The notes under the pieces are model-generated. The model ran no database searches and was not told where the DNA came from. It saw nothing but the letters and a program-made list of their open reading frames with translations. From Mansonella perstans (lineage: Eukaryota; Nematoda; Chromadorea; Rhabditida; Onchocercidae), in NCBI GenBank assembly GCA_037074765.1, contig JBAMDO010000214.1:1-64000 (forward strand): a stretch of DNA of 64,000 nt, given 5' to 3'. The stretch's first letter is position 1, and every line of letters starts with the position of its first letter. The position numbers and the translations under genes were made by a program. Positions 1 through 12,400 of the stretch are shown in pieces.

Positions 1-3000
1 TTCTGTGGAATGATGAAAGTACAGTACAGGTAAGAAGTTTCAAAGAAGTTTAAAATGAGGATAACAATTGTTTTGTGGGAAAAACTGAAAAAAGAAAAGA
101 GGAAGGTGAAAATGCACTATCATACATATTTTATTTTTATTTTGTCACCTAAATATATTTCATTGGATAAAATTGAAAAACAAAAAAAAAGCGATAATTA
201 TTCTAGAAATTAGTGAAATTCTTTTTAATCAAAAAAAAAGTTTGAAAAATAGGATAAAATAAGATGTGTGTGGCATAGTAACTGGTATTGTTATTTTTGT
301 GCAAGAGAAAAAAAATAAATGAATAAATTTTTTTTTTGTCATTTGTCACCTATAGTAGGATTTTCGTTTTTCTTTTTTTTTTTTTAAATTGATCATTATC
401 AGTAATTGCTATTACTATTAATGGTATTAGTATTATATTAGTATTAGTAGTAGTATTAACATACGGACATAACAAATCTTTTTCACAACTAATTAATCTT
501 TCTATTTCGTTTTTTTTTGTATTTAAGACATAGTGCACTTTTTCTTTTATTTTTTTTTGAAAAAATTTAAATTTAAAATTTAAAAACCAAAAATTACAGT
601 TTGCTTTTTTCCTACTTTCTTCATCACATCCACCTTTATCTCTTTCTTCATTGTCTGTGCCACATAAAAGAATATACAATAACAACATTAAAGTTGGATA
701 AAATGTATATGAAATGATAATATTATTATATGAATTGATCAATTATTAATTGCATTTGGTTAAGTTATGCTCCGGAAGAAAAAAAAATTTAAAATATAAC
801 AAATAATTTAATAATCTTTAACTCAATTACTCAATTACCCTTGCTTACATCGTGAAGCGAAACTTAATTTCTCTTCATGTATATTTTTGATGTTTAAAAA
901 AAATATTGAAGCAAATATCTTTTTGAAAAGAAAAAGAAATTCTGAAAATAAATGTTTAATCTTTCATTATTTATTTTTTTTTTTTTAAATTAAAACATTT
1001 AAATACAATTATGTAACGTACTTGATGTATGAATTGCAATTGACAATAAAAATAGGTGGTAATTAAAAAATTTTCATTTATGCTAGCATAAATGAAATGC
1101 AATTTCATAAAAACTGACAAAAATTATTGAAATTATTTGACACTTTTTTTTTTGGAATATTTTTATCGATATTATCATCATTGTGCTATCATTATTATTA
1201 TCACTATTAAATATATTACTGATATTATTGACATTTGATTGTCAGCATTTTATCAGCTTGTCAGCATTCAAATTAATAAATTCATGACATTATCATTCAA
1301 AAAACTTTTTAAGCAAATAATTGAAATTCATTTGAACTTGGTATCATCATTATCAATTAATTATTTAGTGATAATATTAAATCATCAATTTTCAATTATT
1401 CCAATTTCTAATATTAATTGCAATCGAAATAATAATAAACTGATTACAAAATATTTTTGTGAAAAAAATTAACCAAAAAAAAAAAAGAAATCGAAAAACG
1501 AAAAAGTGAAGAAGTGATAAGATAAATTGTTGAGACAGGCGACAGATGGCAAAAATGATTTAAAATGTTGCTGATTATTTCATCGAAAAACTGACACAAT
1601 ATAATCATCATCTATTAAATGTTTGTTCCGCATTGCTTAAAAGATAAAAACTGATGGAAATTTCCCACAACTATTTGAAATTAACAGTTGCAAATTAACA
1701 GTTGCAAACAAGAAAGAAAAAAAAAAGCTTATTACAGTATCCTTGTTACATACAATATGATAAGTAAATTTTGAATTAGTTTATTTATTTTGGCAAAAAA
1801 ATGAAAGTATTTTTGTGAGCAAAAAAAAAGTTTTCATACATTTCAAAGGTATGAAATGAATTTCCGTCTAAAAGTAAAAAATTTGAAAAAAATGTAAAAA
1901 AAAATTTTTTTTTTCTTTTTAACATTTTCGTCTAATTTAATTGATAGTTAAAAGTTATTTTGTATGATTGTATTTCAGCAGACCTTACTTCTTTTCTACC
2001 GTATGAAAGAAACAAAAACAAATTAATTGATTGGAACCAATAGAAAATATGAATAAAGAAATGAAAATGTTAAAAAGAAAAAAATTGAAATTTAAAATAA
2101 ATTTGCAATCAATTAATTAATCAAGGATTATTTCGCATCAACTTTATAAAATGTTTGCATATTTGCTATAATTAAATTAATTTAATGAAATATTGTATGA
2201 AATTAAAAAAGAAGTTGAGAAAAAAAAAGCCGGCGTTATTAATCAAAGGATTACTTAATTGATTTAATTATGATTTAATTAATTTAAATATGGTTCTCAT
2301 TATCGTATGAAATAAAAGAAAATAAGAAAATAATAGAAACAATTTCTGCAAAGTTCTAAAATTTTAAAGATAAACTAAACTTTGAAGTATTTCAAGAAAG
2401 TCTTGGCTATATATTTTTTGTATGTGCGCATATATGTGTGTATGTGTGTACATGGGTGTGTGTGCCTGCTTTTCATTTCTATCCATCAAATAAAATGTTA
2501 TTGTAGGAGAGATTTAAAAATTTAAATTTGAAAGCCAAAATTCTTATGCTCATGAAGTAAATAATGTGGATGCGCAGATGTCCCTCTCTCGTGCATTTAT
2601 TTGATCACATTTTGATGAGGGTCATCTCTATTTTTTTCTATTTTTCGTTGTTTTTTCAATCCTTTTATCAAATGGGTTCATTACCGCTTCCTTCTAATAT
2701 TGCAAAAATTTTTCACATTTCAAAAAGTTAATTTATTTAACTGAAATGAACAGCTCAATGCTACTGTCCATCTCATCAAATCTAATTACTTTCTTTTGCC
2801 TTTCTTTTTTTAATTTTCACTTTTCATCTTTTTACATACAAAAATTTTCAAACATATAACAGACAGTTGTTATAGGTAATTAAAAGAAATTTTCATCTGC
2901 TTGCTTTCTTTTCAAAAAATATTACTTGAATTACTGTAAAAATATATAAAACATACGGTGGTAATATTTTCGTCAATTAAATCTGCATTCAATTTTTTTC

Positions 3001-4879
3001 TTCTTTTTATTCTCCTGCTGTAATTAATTTAAATAAATTTATGAATAATTAATAAAATTAAAAATGGAAAAATTGCAACAATTTTAGCTTAATTTCTTAT
3101 CATTTAAAAAAAAAAAAAGAAAAATTGCAATTTTTGAAAAATTAAGAAATGAAAGTAATGAAATAATTTTTGTTGAAAAAAAAAAAATTTTGTTTGCTTG
3201 AACTTGGATATCAGATGTTTTTTGATCTTTTTCCTATTCATTCTAGGACTGGAATAAAATGTTGCTTATGAAGCTTTTTCATTGTTAATAGCAACATATC
3301 AAATTAGATATGCACTGGTGTATTTCCTGGGATAGTTATAATGGATATAGGATATATGGAGTAGTAGCTAGGCTAAATTTCAAATTTATTTATTATATAT
3401 ATTCAATATTATTTTACATATTTTAGGCTACATTTCAGATTTATTTACTCTGAATAATTTTTTTTTTTAACACTCGAATGATTTAGACTGAAATAATTTG
3501 ATATTTTCAAAATAGTTCAAAATAAGTTGCTATATTTAGGCCTATCTTTTTGCGTTACAATATGTTCAAAATATTTCATAAAAGGACATGAAAGAGTTTA
3601 GCCGCTTTTGATTTGAATGATAGTGAAGAAGCAGAAAGAGAGGGAGAGAGAGAGAGAGACAGGGAAAGAAATGGAGGATTACGAGGGTATAGGATGAAAA
3701 ACAGATGAGAAAATAGTGAATGATTGGAAGATTTGAAGAAGGAAATAAATGTAGTAGCAGAAATGAATGGTGACATAAAGGAGACAGAGATCAGTGTGAT
3801 CACTCCGCCCACAAATACCGCCCACCGAAAAACTGAATAATTGCAACGAACCGTCCGCCGTGTCAGTTCAACCAAACGGACAGGCAGAATTGAGACGAGA
3901 AATTGGAGCTATTCGAATGGAATTTGGCCATTGCATAACTTTTCCCTTTAGCCTTTTAGCTAATCATCAACTTTTAGCCTCAAATGGCATTTCTTTTTTT
4001 GCCAATTTACTAACAAATAATTTCCGGAAGATAAGAAATCCGGAAGATAGATAGTAACTCCGGAAGAATATTTATAGGAAGGATATTGAATGAAAATAAA
4101 TGCAAATACTTTTGATGAAATAAATTACTACTTGTTGATAAAATTTTGTTAAATTATTAAATTTCAAAAAAAAAAATATTTTTCATAAACTAAAAAATTA
4201 TGTTCATAATTATTACTCTCATGTTATTTTTTTTTTTTGGATCTTGAATTTTTTTTTTTTTTTTTAATCAAATTTTTTGATTGTATTATTTATTTTTTTT
4301 AACAATAATTTTTTTAATTTGTATAAATTTTGATATTTTTAAAATTTTTTAGAAACAAATTCAAATTTGAGTAATTTAATTTTTACAAATATTTTGGAAA
4401 GAAATTCAAATTTGAGTAATTAGTTTTTACAAACAAAATATAAACTTGTGATTTTAAGCTTAATTTATACTTACAAATTTTTTTTTATCAATAAATTTCA
4501 TATTTTGTTTGTTTTTCATTCTTTTTTTCTTTTAGACCTAATAGTGACCCTTGTCAAGTTTTGTAAAATAGTAATTAGGCAAATATATATTATATGTATA
4601 TATTAGCTTTTTAACTTTAAGTAATTAATTAAGCAATTATATTAAAATTAAACAACAAAGTATTTTTGTAGATGAAAAGTAAAATTTTTGTAGTTTTAAT
4701 TTCAAAATTTCATAAAAGAAACTTTAAAAAGTTTTTTTCTTGAAAATTCAAATTTTTGACTAAAATTTTATTCAAATATTGCAAAAAAAAATTAATTAAA
4801 TAGGACAAAAAAAAAAAAAGCAATATGCAACATTTCTAACCAAGGAATCACTGTGTGATGTAAGTTACTGTAAAATGTG

Positions 4880-4966
4880 CAATGAGATTTTGTAGGCTTA
4901 ATTTGGGAGCAGAGGCCGCATTAAATCCCTGTTATTTTCGTGCTATTAATCCGCGGTGTTTGGGAG
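4880..4966 (+). other. candidate untranslated exon with perfect donor
   Basis: A GC-richer patch ends in GGGAG followed by GTAAGTTGCG, an essentially perfect 5' splice site at 4967-4968. The patch does not hold a long open frame. It could be an untranslated first exon spliced to the cyclin D start about 4.5 kb downstream, or a chance donor. Evidence is limited to composition and the donor sequence. Confidence 0.25.
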
Positions 4967-5743
4967 GTAAGTTGCGATGAAGTTTACTCGGGCGGGGCAT
5001 TGGTTCTGAGAGATTATGTTGATTGCATTTTTCTTCTTTTTTTTCAAGCAATTGATATGTGTTAGTTTTAAAAATTTTTGTAAATCTCAAATTTTCTTTT
5101 ACATTTATTTTCTACCGTAGGATTGCAAAAGTTGACAATCATCCATTGTATTAATGCTTTATGAAATGCATTTGCCATTTGAACCTTTTAGTTTTCAAAG
5201 TTTTTTTTCTTTTTTTTTTTTTGTTTTTCAAAACAAGAATTATTCTTTTAATTTTCGGAACAGATATAATTTTATGGATTCAAGGATTCAAGGTTTTTTT
5301 TTTCCAATGGAAAAAATAAATGAATAAAAGACAATTTAACATTTCTGTTTTAGAATTCATCTTTTTAGTAAATTTCATTTATTAGAATTTATTGAAAATT
5401 TTTTGCTTTTTAAAAATACAGGAATTATTGAGTAATTAATTACCTTTTTTCTTTATATTTTTCTCTGCTTCTTTTGCTTCCTTTTTTTTAGTTATTTAGA
5501 ATTGACGAAATTTTTAAATTAATTATGATTGAATAAATTTTTCACAGTTTCAAGATCACTAGAGAATAATCACTAGCAATATCCTCTCTTATCTTTATTT
5601 AAATTAATTATTTCGGAAAAATCAGTTCGAAATTTTGTCGATCATTAGAAATGCTAAAAGCAGTAATGATAAGTTATTAATTTTCAGCTTCAGCTAACTT
5701 CTCATTTGAAAAAGTTTTCTTTACTTGATGTTAATCAATGCAA

Positions 5744-5769
5744 ACGTGTTGGAACACGTGTTGCACGTA
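5744..5769. promoter_or_regulatory. E-box palindrome cluster
   Basis: The sequence ACGTGTT-GG-AACACGT is a perfect 16-bp inverted repeat at 5744-5759. It overlaps a CACGTG E-box at 5756-5761 and is followed by a further CACGT at 5764-5768. Such clusters suit bHLH or HIF-type (RCGTG) binding. The nearest gene start is 3.7 kb away, so a role is only inferred. Confidence 0.25.
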
Positions 5770-8700
5770 TGCTACAAAATTCCAGCATATACCGGAATAA
5801 ATCAGAAGCATTGTACATTCATCTTTAATAGTAGTTAATTAAACAGATACTATTAGGTATTATCCATAAAGTTACATAAAATTACATAAAGTCATTCTTT
5901 TCCGGTTTATAATAAACGACCAAAGTTAACAGTTGTCCTAAGTTTCTAATTTAATTTTAATCAGTGTTAATTTTAATTTTCTTAAATTTGGTTTTTTCTT
6001 TTTTTCATCAATTAATAATAACTGTCCTCACAATCCTTGAATACTTTTTCTATTGAATGTCAGAAAAATATTAGTAAAATATTCGTTTATTTCTATTTCC
6101 CTTCATTTTTTTTTCTATTTGAGTAGTTTCTCTATTCTGATTATGATTTGTTATTATTATTGTTGTTGTTGTTGTTGAAGAGATTTCCTTTATAGAAATC
6201 AAATATGCATAATTTGAAATGGATAATTATTCATTATCATAATTGTTTTAATCTAAACCCCTTATACTACTTTAATACTCTAATTATGGTAGTTAGTAAT
6301 AGTGTAGCACTATTGTTAATGGAGTAATTTTGCTTTAGCAAAAGACGTTCACAAAAACAAATAATGGGTTTTGTATTTGTTTTTTATAACATCAAATTGA
6401 ACTAATTAAAATTTTAATTGAACAATAAGATTTCAACAGAACAAAATGATCAATTATTAATTTGATAATTTCAAAAATAATAACAAATGAAATATCTTGT
6501 ATATCTGCTTTTTCATTTTTTTTTTTTTTTTTTTTGAATGCAAATTTATTCACATTTAAAATTCTCTAAGAATTAATTCTACAATTTTCGCATTTCAATT
6601 GATACATTTACAAATAGTTATTGTATAATTTTCGAATGCATCAATAAATTTAATGAAATAAGAAAAATTTATTTCATTTAAAATGAATCAAATTATTTTG
6701 TTTCCGTTCAAAAGGAAAAAAAAAAAAGAACGATTCATTATTTTGTTTCAATTCAAAAATCATTCATTTCATACCCATACATCAATATATAAATCATCAT
6801 CATTATTATTATCATTAACCTTGTCTCATTATAAATTGTAAATTTAGCATGATGTAAGTGTGACCTCTTTTTTAAATGACACATACATGTCATTCGGTAA
6901 AGTTCAGAGAAACAAAAAAAAAAAAAAAAAAAAGCAGAAAAGGTATAAGAAGAGATAAAAGGTTTAGAGTAGTAAATGGAGTTGACAATGTTTGATGACA
7001 ATGAATGAAGATATATTGCTATTAACGATATTTTTTAAAACTAAAAAATATTATTTAAGTGATGAAAAGAAGGTCAGATAATTTCCTACTTATTATTGAC
7101 CTTACTATTTATTACACCTACTAATTTACTTTTTCATCTATGCTTTCTTTATTTTTCTTTTATTTTTTTTTTTGTATTTCACCTCTGACACTAAAAAATA
7201 TGAGCTCAATCACCTCTCTAACACACACACACATACTTAACCTATTACCCATATCTACTTTATTTGAATGTTGACCTTTTTCATTTTATCCCATTCATTT
7301 CCATAGCCATTCATTCCAAAATACTTTTTTGCTTATCGCATTTGTCATTTCTCTTTTTTGTTTTTTTCATTTTTCATTAAAATATTTTCTTTTAAAAATA
7401 TATGAATGATTTATTTAGAAAAAAAAAAAAAAAAAAAACTCTTTTTTTTTTTATTCGTAATCTATTTTTCTTATCTTTTTCTCATTTTTTTTTTTGAATC
7501 GTATTTTGTTTGTTTGTTTGTTTTTTTCTTCTTTTAAATTTAAATGAATCGATAATTATATTTGTTTTGTTTGTAAAAAATAATTAATTAATAAATGAAA
7601 ATTTTTAATTTATTTAAATAATTTAATGTGATATATGATAAACGAATAAAAAAAAAGGAAAGAAATATTTCATTGCGTTTTTTGCGTAATCTTTAAAATT
7701 AAATTAATTTAATCAGCAATTTGATTTCTTTTTTTTTTGTTTTATTTAATTATAATTTATGGCAATAGTAATTTTTTTTATTTATAAAATGAAATTTTTG
7801 TTTTTGCAAATTTTTTTAATTCAATTCAAATTTTTATTTGTAAATAAATAAATACAAATGTAAAAAAAAAATTTGACAAAAATTACTTTTATTAGATAGA
7901 ATTAAGGAATTATTTATCTTTTTGATAAATTTTGTAGAAATTTCCAAAAAAAAAATAGGAAAAAAAAATAGAAAAAAAAAGGGTAAAAGTTAAGTTTAAT
8001 TTAATAAACTCTGTAAAAAAAAAAACTTTAACGAGTCATTTTTTGTTTTCCTTTTTTTCTTCTCTCTCTCTATTTCTTCCTTTCTCTCTCTCTCTCTTTC
8101 TTTCTCCGTCTTATCTTAATCTTTTTATTTGTCCTTTTCTTTCGTATATTATTTATTCATTTTCTTTTATAGTTTATTTGTTGCATTGCATGCTAAATAT
8201 TGCAGCATGCATTTGCATGTTTGTTAAATAGCATACATTGACAAGAGGTCATAGGGCATTATATATTGATGTGTCCTAATTATTCCTTGTAGTCGAGCAT
8301 TACAAGATCATCGGTTGGACAAGTAAAAAGCATTTTTGCTCATTCTGAATTGTTCGATTTACGGAACGAAGGTTGATAGGATAGAAAAGAAAATATACAA
8401 AGGTATGTTTGGTGTTATTTCACCTAAGAAATTTAAGCTTTGACAAGTTTTTTTTTTTGAAACGAAATTTAAATTTGAATAAAATTTTGTTGACAAAAAA
8501 TTTCGAAAATTTTTAAAATCAAAATTCTAATTCATTCCTTACAAACAAACCTAACTATATTATTTCATTAAAGCCTAAAAATTGTTCATTTATTGAACAT
8601 TATTGAATGAATACGAAAGAATAAATCTTAAAATAATTTTTGAATTTAAAATTTAGTATTTTTTTTCTTTCTGACTAAAATTTATAAAACATCATCACTC

Positions 8701-9099
8701 TCTTTATATTCTCTATCATATTTTCACTAATATTTCTTAACAAATTTTATCAATCTATTCATCAAAACATCTGTTATCTTTCATATGCACTTTTCTTTTG
8801 TATTATTTAATTCAAATCTCAGTAATAAATTTCATAATTAAATTTGCTAAATATTTGCCAATTACACTGACCGTATAAGTTATTTACTTTTCTTCAACAA
8901 TGTCGCCTATTAGTAGTCTCTTCATTCATAACGTAATGATAGTAAAATTATTTAATATATTTTTTGAAATATCATAATCACAATATCATTCATTGTCTAA
9001 CATGTTAATTATATCGTACAAAAACGACAACATCTATTCGACTACGTAGTAACGCTATATTCAATGATGGATACATACATACTCAGTATCCATCAGGGA

Positions 9100-9300
9100 A
9101 TGTAGCCATATTCTCCGAATTTTTCAGTGGCGCAATATCCTGAGTGTCGAAATTCCGCAATTATCAGTAATCTAACAAAAAATATATCACTGACGAAAAT
9201 TATCAACCGAATAAGTGCAGTGTGTGGTAGTTGGCGCCTAAGCGCGTGTGCGCAATACACGGGCGCAAGTGCGTCGACTTCCACACATACGTTCATCTAA
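9100..9300. promoter_or_regulatory. CpG-dense promoter-like block with E2F-type site before cyclin D
   Basis: This block is far richer in G+C and CpG than its surroundings, most strongly at 9231-9282 where GCGC steps recur. TTGGCGCC at 9231-9238 is the core of the palindromic E2F consensus (TTTGGCGCCAAA), with two outer mismatches. It lies about 210 bp before the cyclin D ATG. Cyclin D genes are cell-cycle regulated, so an E2F-type element fits, but binding is inferred from sequence alone. No TATA box or start site can be assigned with confidence. Confidence 0.45.
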
Positions 9301-9444
9301 ATATTCTTTTCTACTACTTATTACTCTATTACTACTGATCGTTACAACTCCAGAAATTGTTAGCTGCTCAATCAAAGCTTTTGGTACTCTTGCTGGTTAC
9401 GTGTGAGAGAATATTCTTTGCTACTATCAATCAAATATTAGCAA

Positions 9445-12400
9445 ATGGAAAATTTTCGGTGCACTGAATTCCTTACCGAATCACCGTCAACTTCTTCTGC
9501 ATCGGGAAGATTTGGACGAATTGCCGCAGCAACAACAGCACCAACTGCTTCTGCACCAACAACAACAAGAAGCATCAATTCTGCGTCAACATCAGCACCA
9601 ACATCACGGCAACAGCAACAACAACAACAGCTACGTCGTCGTGCTACCAAAAGTGATGTAGGCCTTCGGCAGTCATCATCACCAAATGATGTTATGAAAT
9701 TACTTCTTGGGCAGGTTTGGAAATCTATTTACATTTGAAATTCGGAAGAAATATTTACCAAATAAATAATTAAAATTGTTATTGATCAGGAAAATCTATA
9801 ATAGATATCTTTCCGATATTAACCTGGAATAATAATTATAAACTTCAAATCATATGAATTAGCAATTTAATTAAGTAATACTAATAAGTAAGTTCAGCTA
9901 TCATCATTAATGAATTGAAGTCGTGGTTCGGTTCATAAAGGAATTCTGTTATAAACATATTCAAATTTTACACTGTCAATAAATTTGATTAGAATCATTT
10001 AATTTATATTAAAAAAAAAAAAAAAAATCAGAATGTTTTTTTATTTCTTTTTTATGCAAATTTTTTTTCTCGCAGATACCAGTGAGCAGGAAGAGATCCA
10101 CAACGGATCGTTTAAATGTCGCTCAATGGCCAAGTGTTTTTCCGCTTGCCGATAAAACTGTTCATTGCGTATGATTTAAAGATGATTGATTCAATTGTAT
10201 TGTTGAAAATTTTTTAATTTTCTAAGATGTAATAGTTTATTGAGCAAAAATTCAAAAGAATTAATTTATATAAATATAATCATTAATCGATAATTAATTA
10301 ATTTTGTAGGATGATCGTTGCTTAGAGAGTATGTTCAAGGCACAAAGTATGAAACCAATGCATGGGAATTGTTTTTTAAGTGTTCAAATGGATGTAACAG
10401 CACATCATCGACAACAAGTTATTGAATGGATATATGATGTAATTGAAATTTAAATTTTCAAATTCCACAAATATTTAATATTTTTCAAAAAGATTTTTCC
10501 ATCCTTAATTTAAAACTAATTTTATTTGTAAGAACCCGATAAATAATAATGGAAAAGAAAAAAAGATGCCGATTTTTTGAATTCATTACGATAATTTTCA
10601 TCAACAATTGTTGTCGAGAATTGTTTGATTTTACCTTTATCTGTCATTAGCCTTTTTCAGGTATGTAAAGAGGAATATTGTGAGCCCGATGTTTTCTTAC
10701 TAGCAGTAGCATTAGTGGATCGTTTTCTAAGTGTTCAGTCTTTTCATCGTAACAATTTGCAAGCATTAGCCGGTGCATGTTTATTTGTATCAAGTAAAGT
10801 AAAGGCACCACAACCATTGAATGCTGAAAGAATTGCTTATTATACAGATGGTGCGGTACGAATGGATCAAATTTTGGTAATTATGATGAAAAATTTTGTA
10901 CTTTTTTTTTAAATTAATTTTTTTGGTAAAAAAAAATTTTTTGGTTTATTAATTTTCATTTATGATGAAATAAGAAAAATTTTATAAAGAAATAAAATTA
11001 GGAAAATATCTGTTGAAGAATAAAATTCAAATCTATTTTTGTTAAGATTTAAATAAAATTTATAGCAAGGTGAATTATTGGTGTTGAGTAAGTTAAATTG
11101 GGATGTTTCGACGTCAACAGCACTCGATTTTCTCGATCAGGTTGCGGCACGATACAGTGATCTACATCCATTATCCGAAGATAGTCGTAATGCAGCACAT
11201 CGGATACAATTGGGTTAGTTTAATTTTTATGAAATTATTAATCTAGAAAGAGAAATATGTTACATTTTGCTTTTTTTTTTTTTTTTTACACAATTTGAGT
11301 TTTTTATTTACAAAATATTAAAAGGACACTGGAATCGTTTCAGGCAAAGACTGTATTATTTTATTATTCATATTAATTGTTCTAAATATCAATCGAGTAT
11401 TATGCTTTATTTTGTTGATAGAAGTTTATCATAAGGTAATACTTCCTAAGGTAAAATGAATTTCACGGAAAAAAGCTAAAAACTATTTTTTTTCTTACAA
11501 GATTATTCTTTATTGAGTATTATTTTCATCATTTATTTTATTGAGTATATTTCATTATTATTAAAGGAAGATTGATTTGGGTAGGAGGAAAGATTAAAGC
11601 AGAGAGCTATATTATATAGCGAAAAGAAAGATTACAGTCTTACTAATTTAGTAAATAAATATATTTTAATAATATTAATATATATATATATTTGTGATGT
11701 ATTTTCCTTAAGGTTAAAAATCAGATGAAAATAGATCCGATTAAAATTTCTTTTAGAAGGAAGATCTTTCCTTGACGATTTGAAAATTTCCTGAAATGGG
11801 TCTTCTTCTTCTTTATCTCTTTTATGCATGCATATATTTACCGTTAAAATACGAAACTTCTTTTTTTCGTTTATTGCTAAAAACTTGCCAATTGGAATGT
11901 TTAATTGAAATATGCAAATGATCAAGACGACAATAGTATGATGCAATAGTGTGGTAGATGTTCCTCATTCGTTGAAGTTTGTTGCCCGTTGTTCGTGATG
12001 TAGTTCGCACGCTTCATTGCATTTTTTTAAAATGGTAATTATTCTCGGTCGTAGGGTATTCTATAGGTAGTACAATAGTTGTAGTCATTGTAGTAGTAGG
12101 AGTTCTTATTGTTATAGTTATAGTGGTGATAGGAGGTCACTACAATTCACTACAACCCAAGAACTGAACCTTTTAGAATTAGATTGTTGAAAAACTGCTT
12201 AAACTCATTAATTCTCCTCATATATCTCGATCATTTTCCTATTCTAACCTCATCACTTTTTCCCTTCCGTTCCGTTGTTGTTGTGATTTGTTGGTTAAAG
12301 AAGAAAAAGAGAAAAGAAACTCTTCGGCTTCCTTACAAAAAAAAAAAAAAAAAAAACAGCAGAAGAGAAGGATGAGTTACGTTTGCCCTTTTCGTCGTTG

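Larger units (their letters stand above)
1..9444. other. AT-rich non-coding flank upstream of cyclin D
   Basis: I see no convincing exon in this stretch. It is made of homopolymer A/T runs, short microsatellites such as the GA tract at about 3630-3660 and (TTTG)n near 7504-7524, and unremarkable AT-rich sequence. Three patches stand out by higher GC and sequence complexity: about 3795-3960, about 4880-5010 and about 9100-9300. The first open frames there are short and lack family resemblance. The last patch adjoins the cyclin D start and is probably its promoter region or 5' leader. If cyclin D has an untranslated first exon, it should lie here. Confidence 0.6.

Noticed and set aside
3576..3875. 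99-codon minus-strand frame starting MVELTRRTVRC with a hydrophobic stretch
   Set aside because: The second half is a translation of a GA/TC microsatellite; no family resemblance. The first half overlaps a GC-rich patch and could be re-examined, but I cannot support a gene.
3860..4054. 64-codon frame reading SVQPNGQAELRREIGA
   Set aside because: It begins with GTG, is short, and has no matching splice sites or recognised family.
9438..9650. Minus-strand Cys/Ala/Val-rich 70-codon frame
   Set aside because: It is the antisense shadow of cyclin D exon 1.
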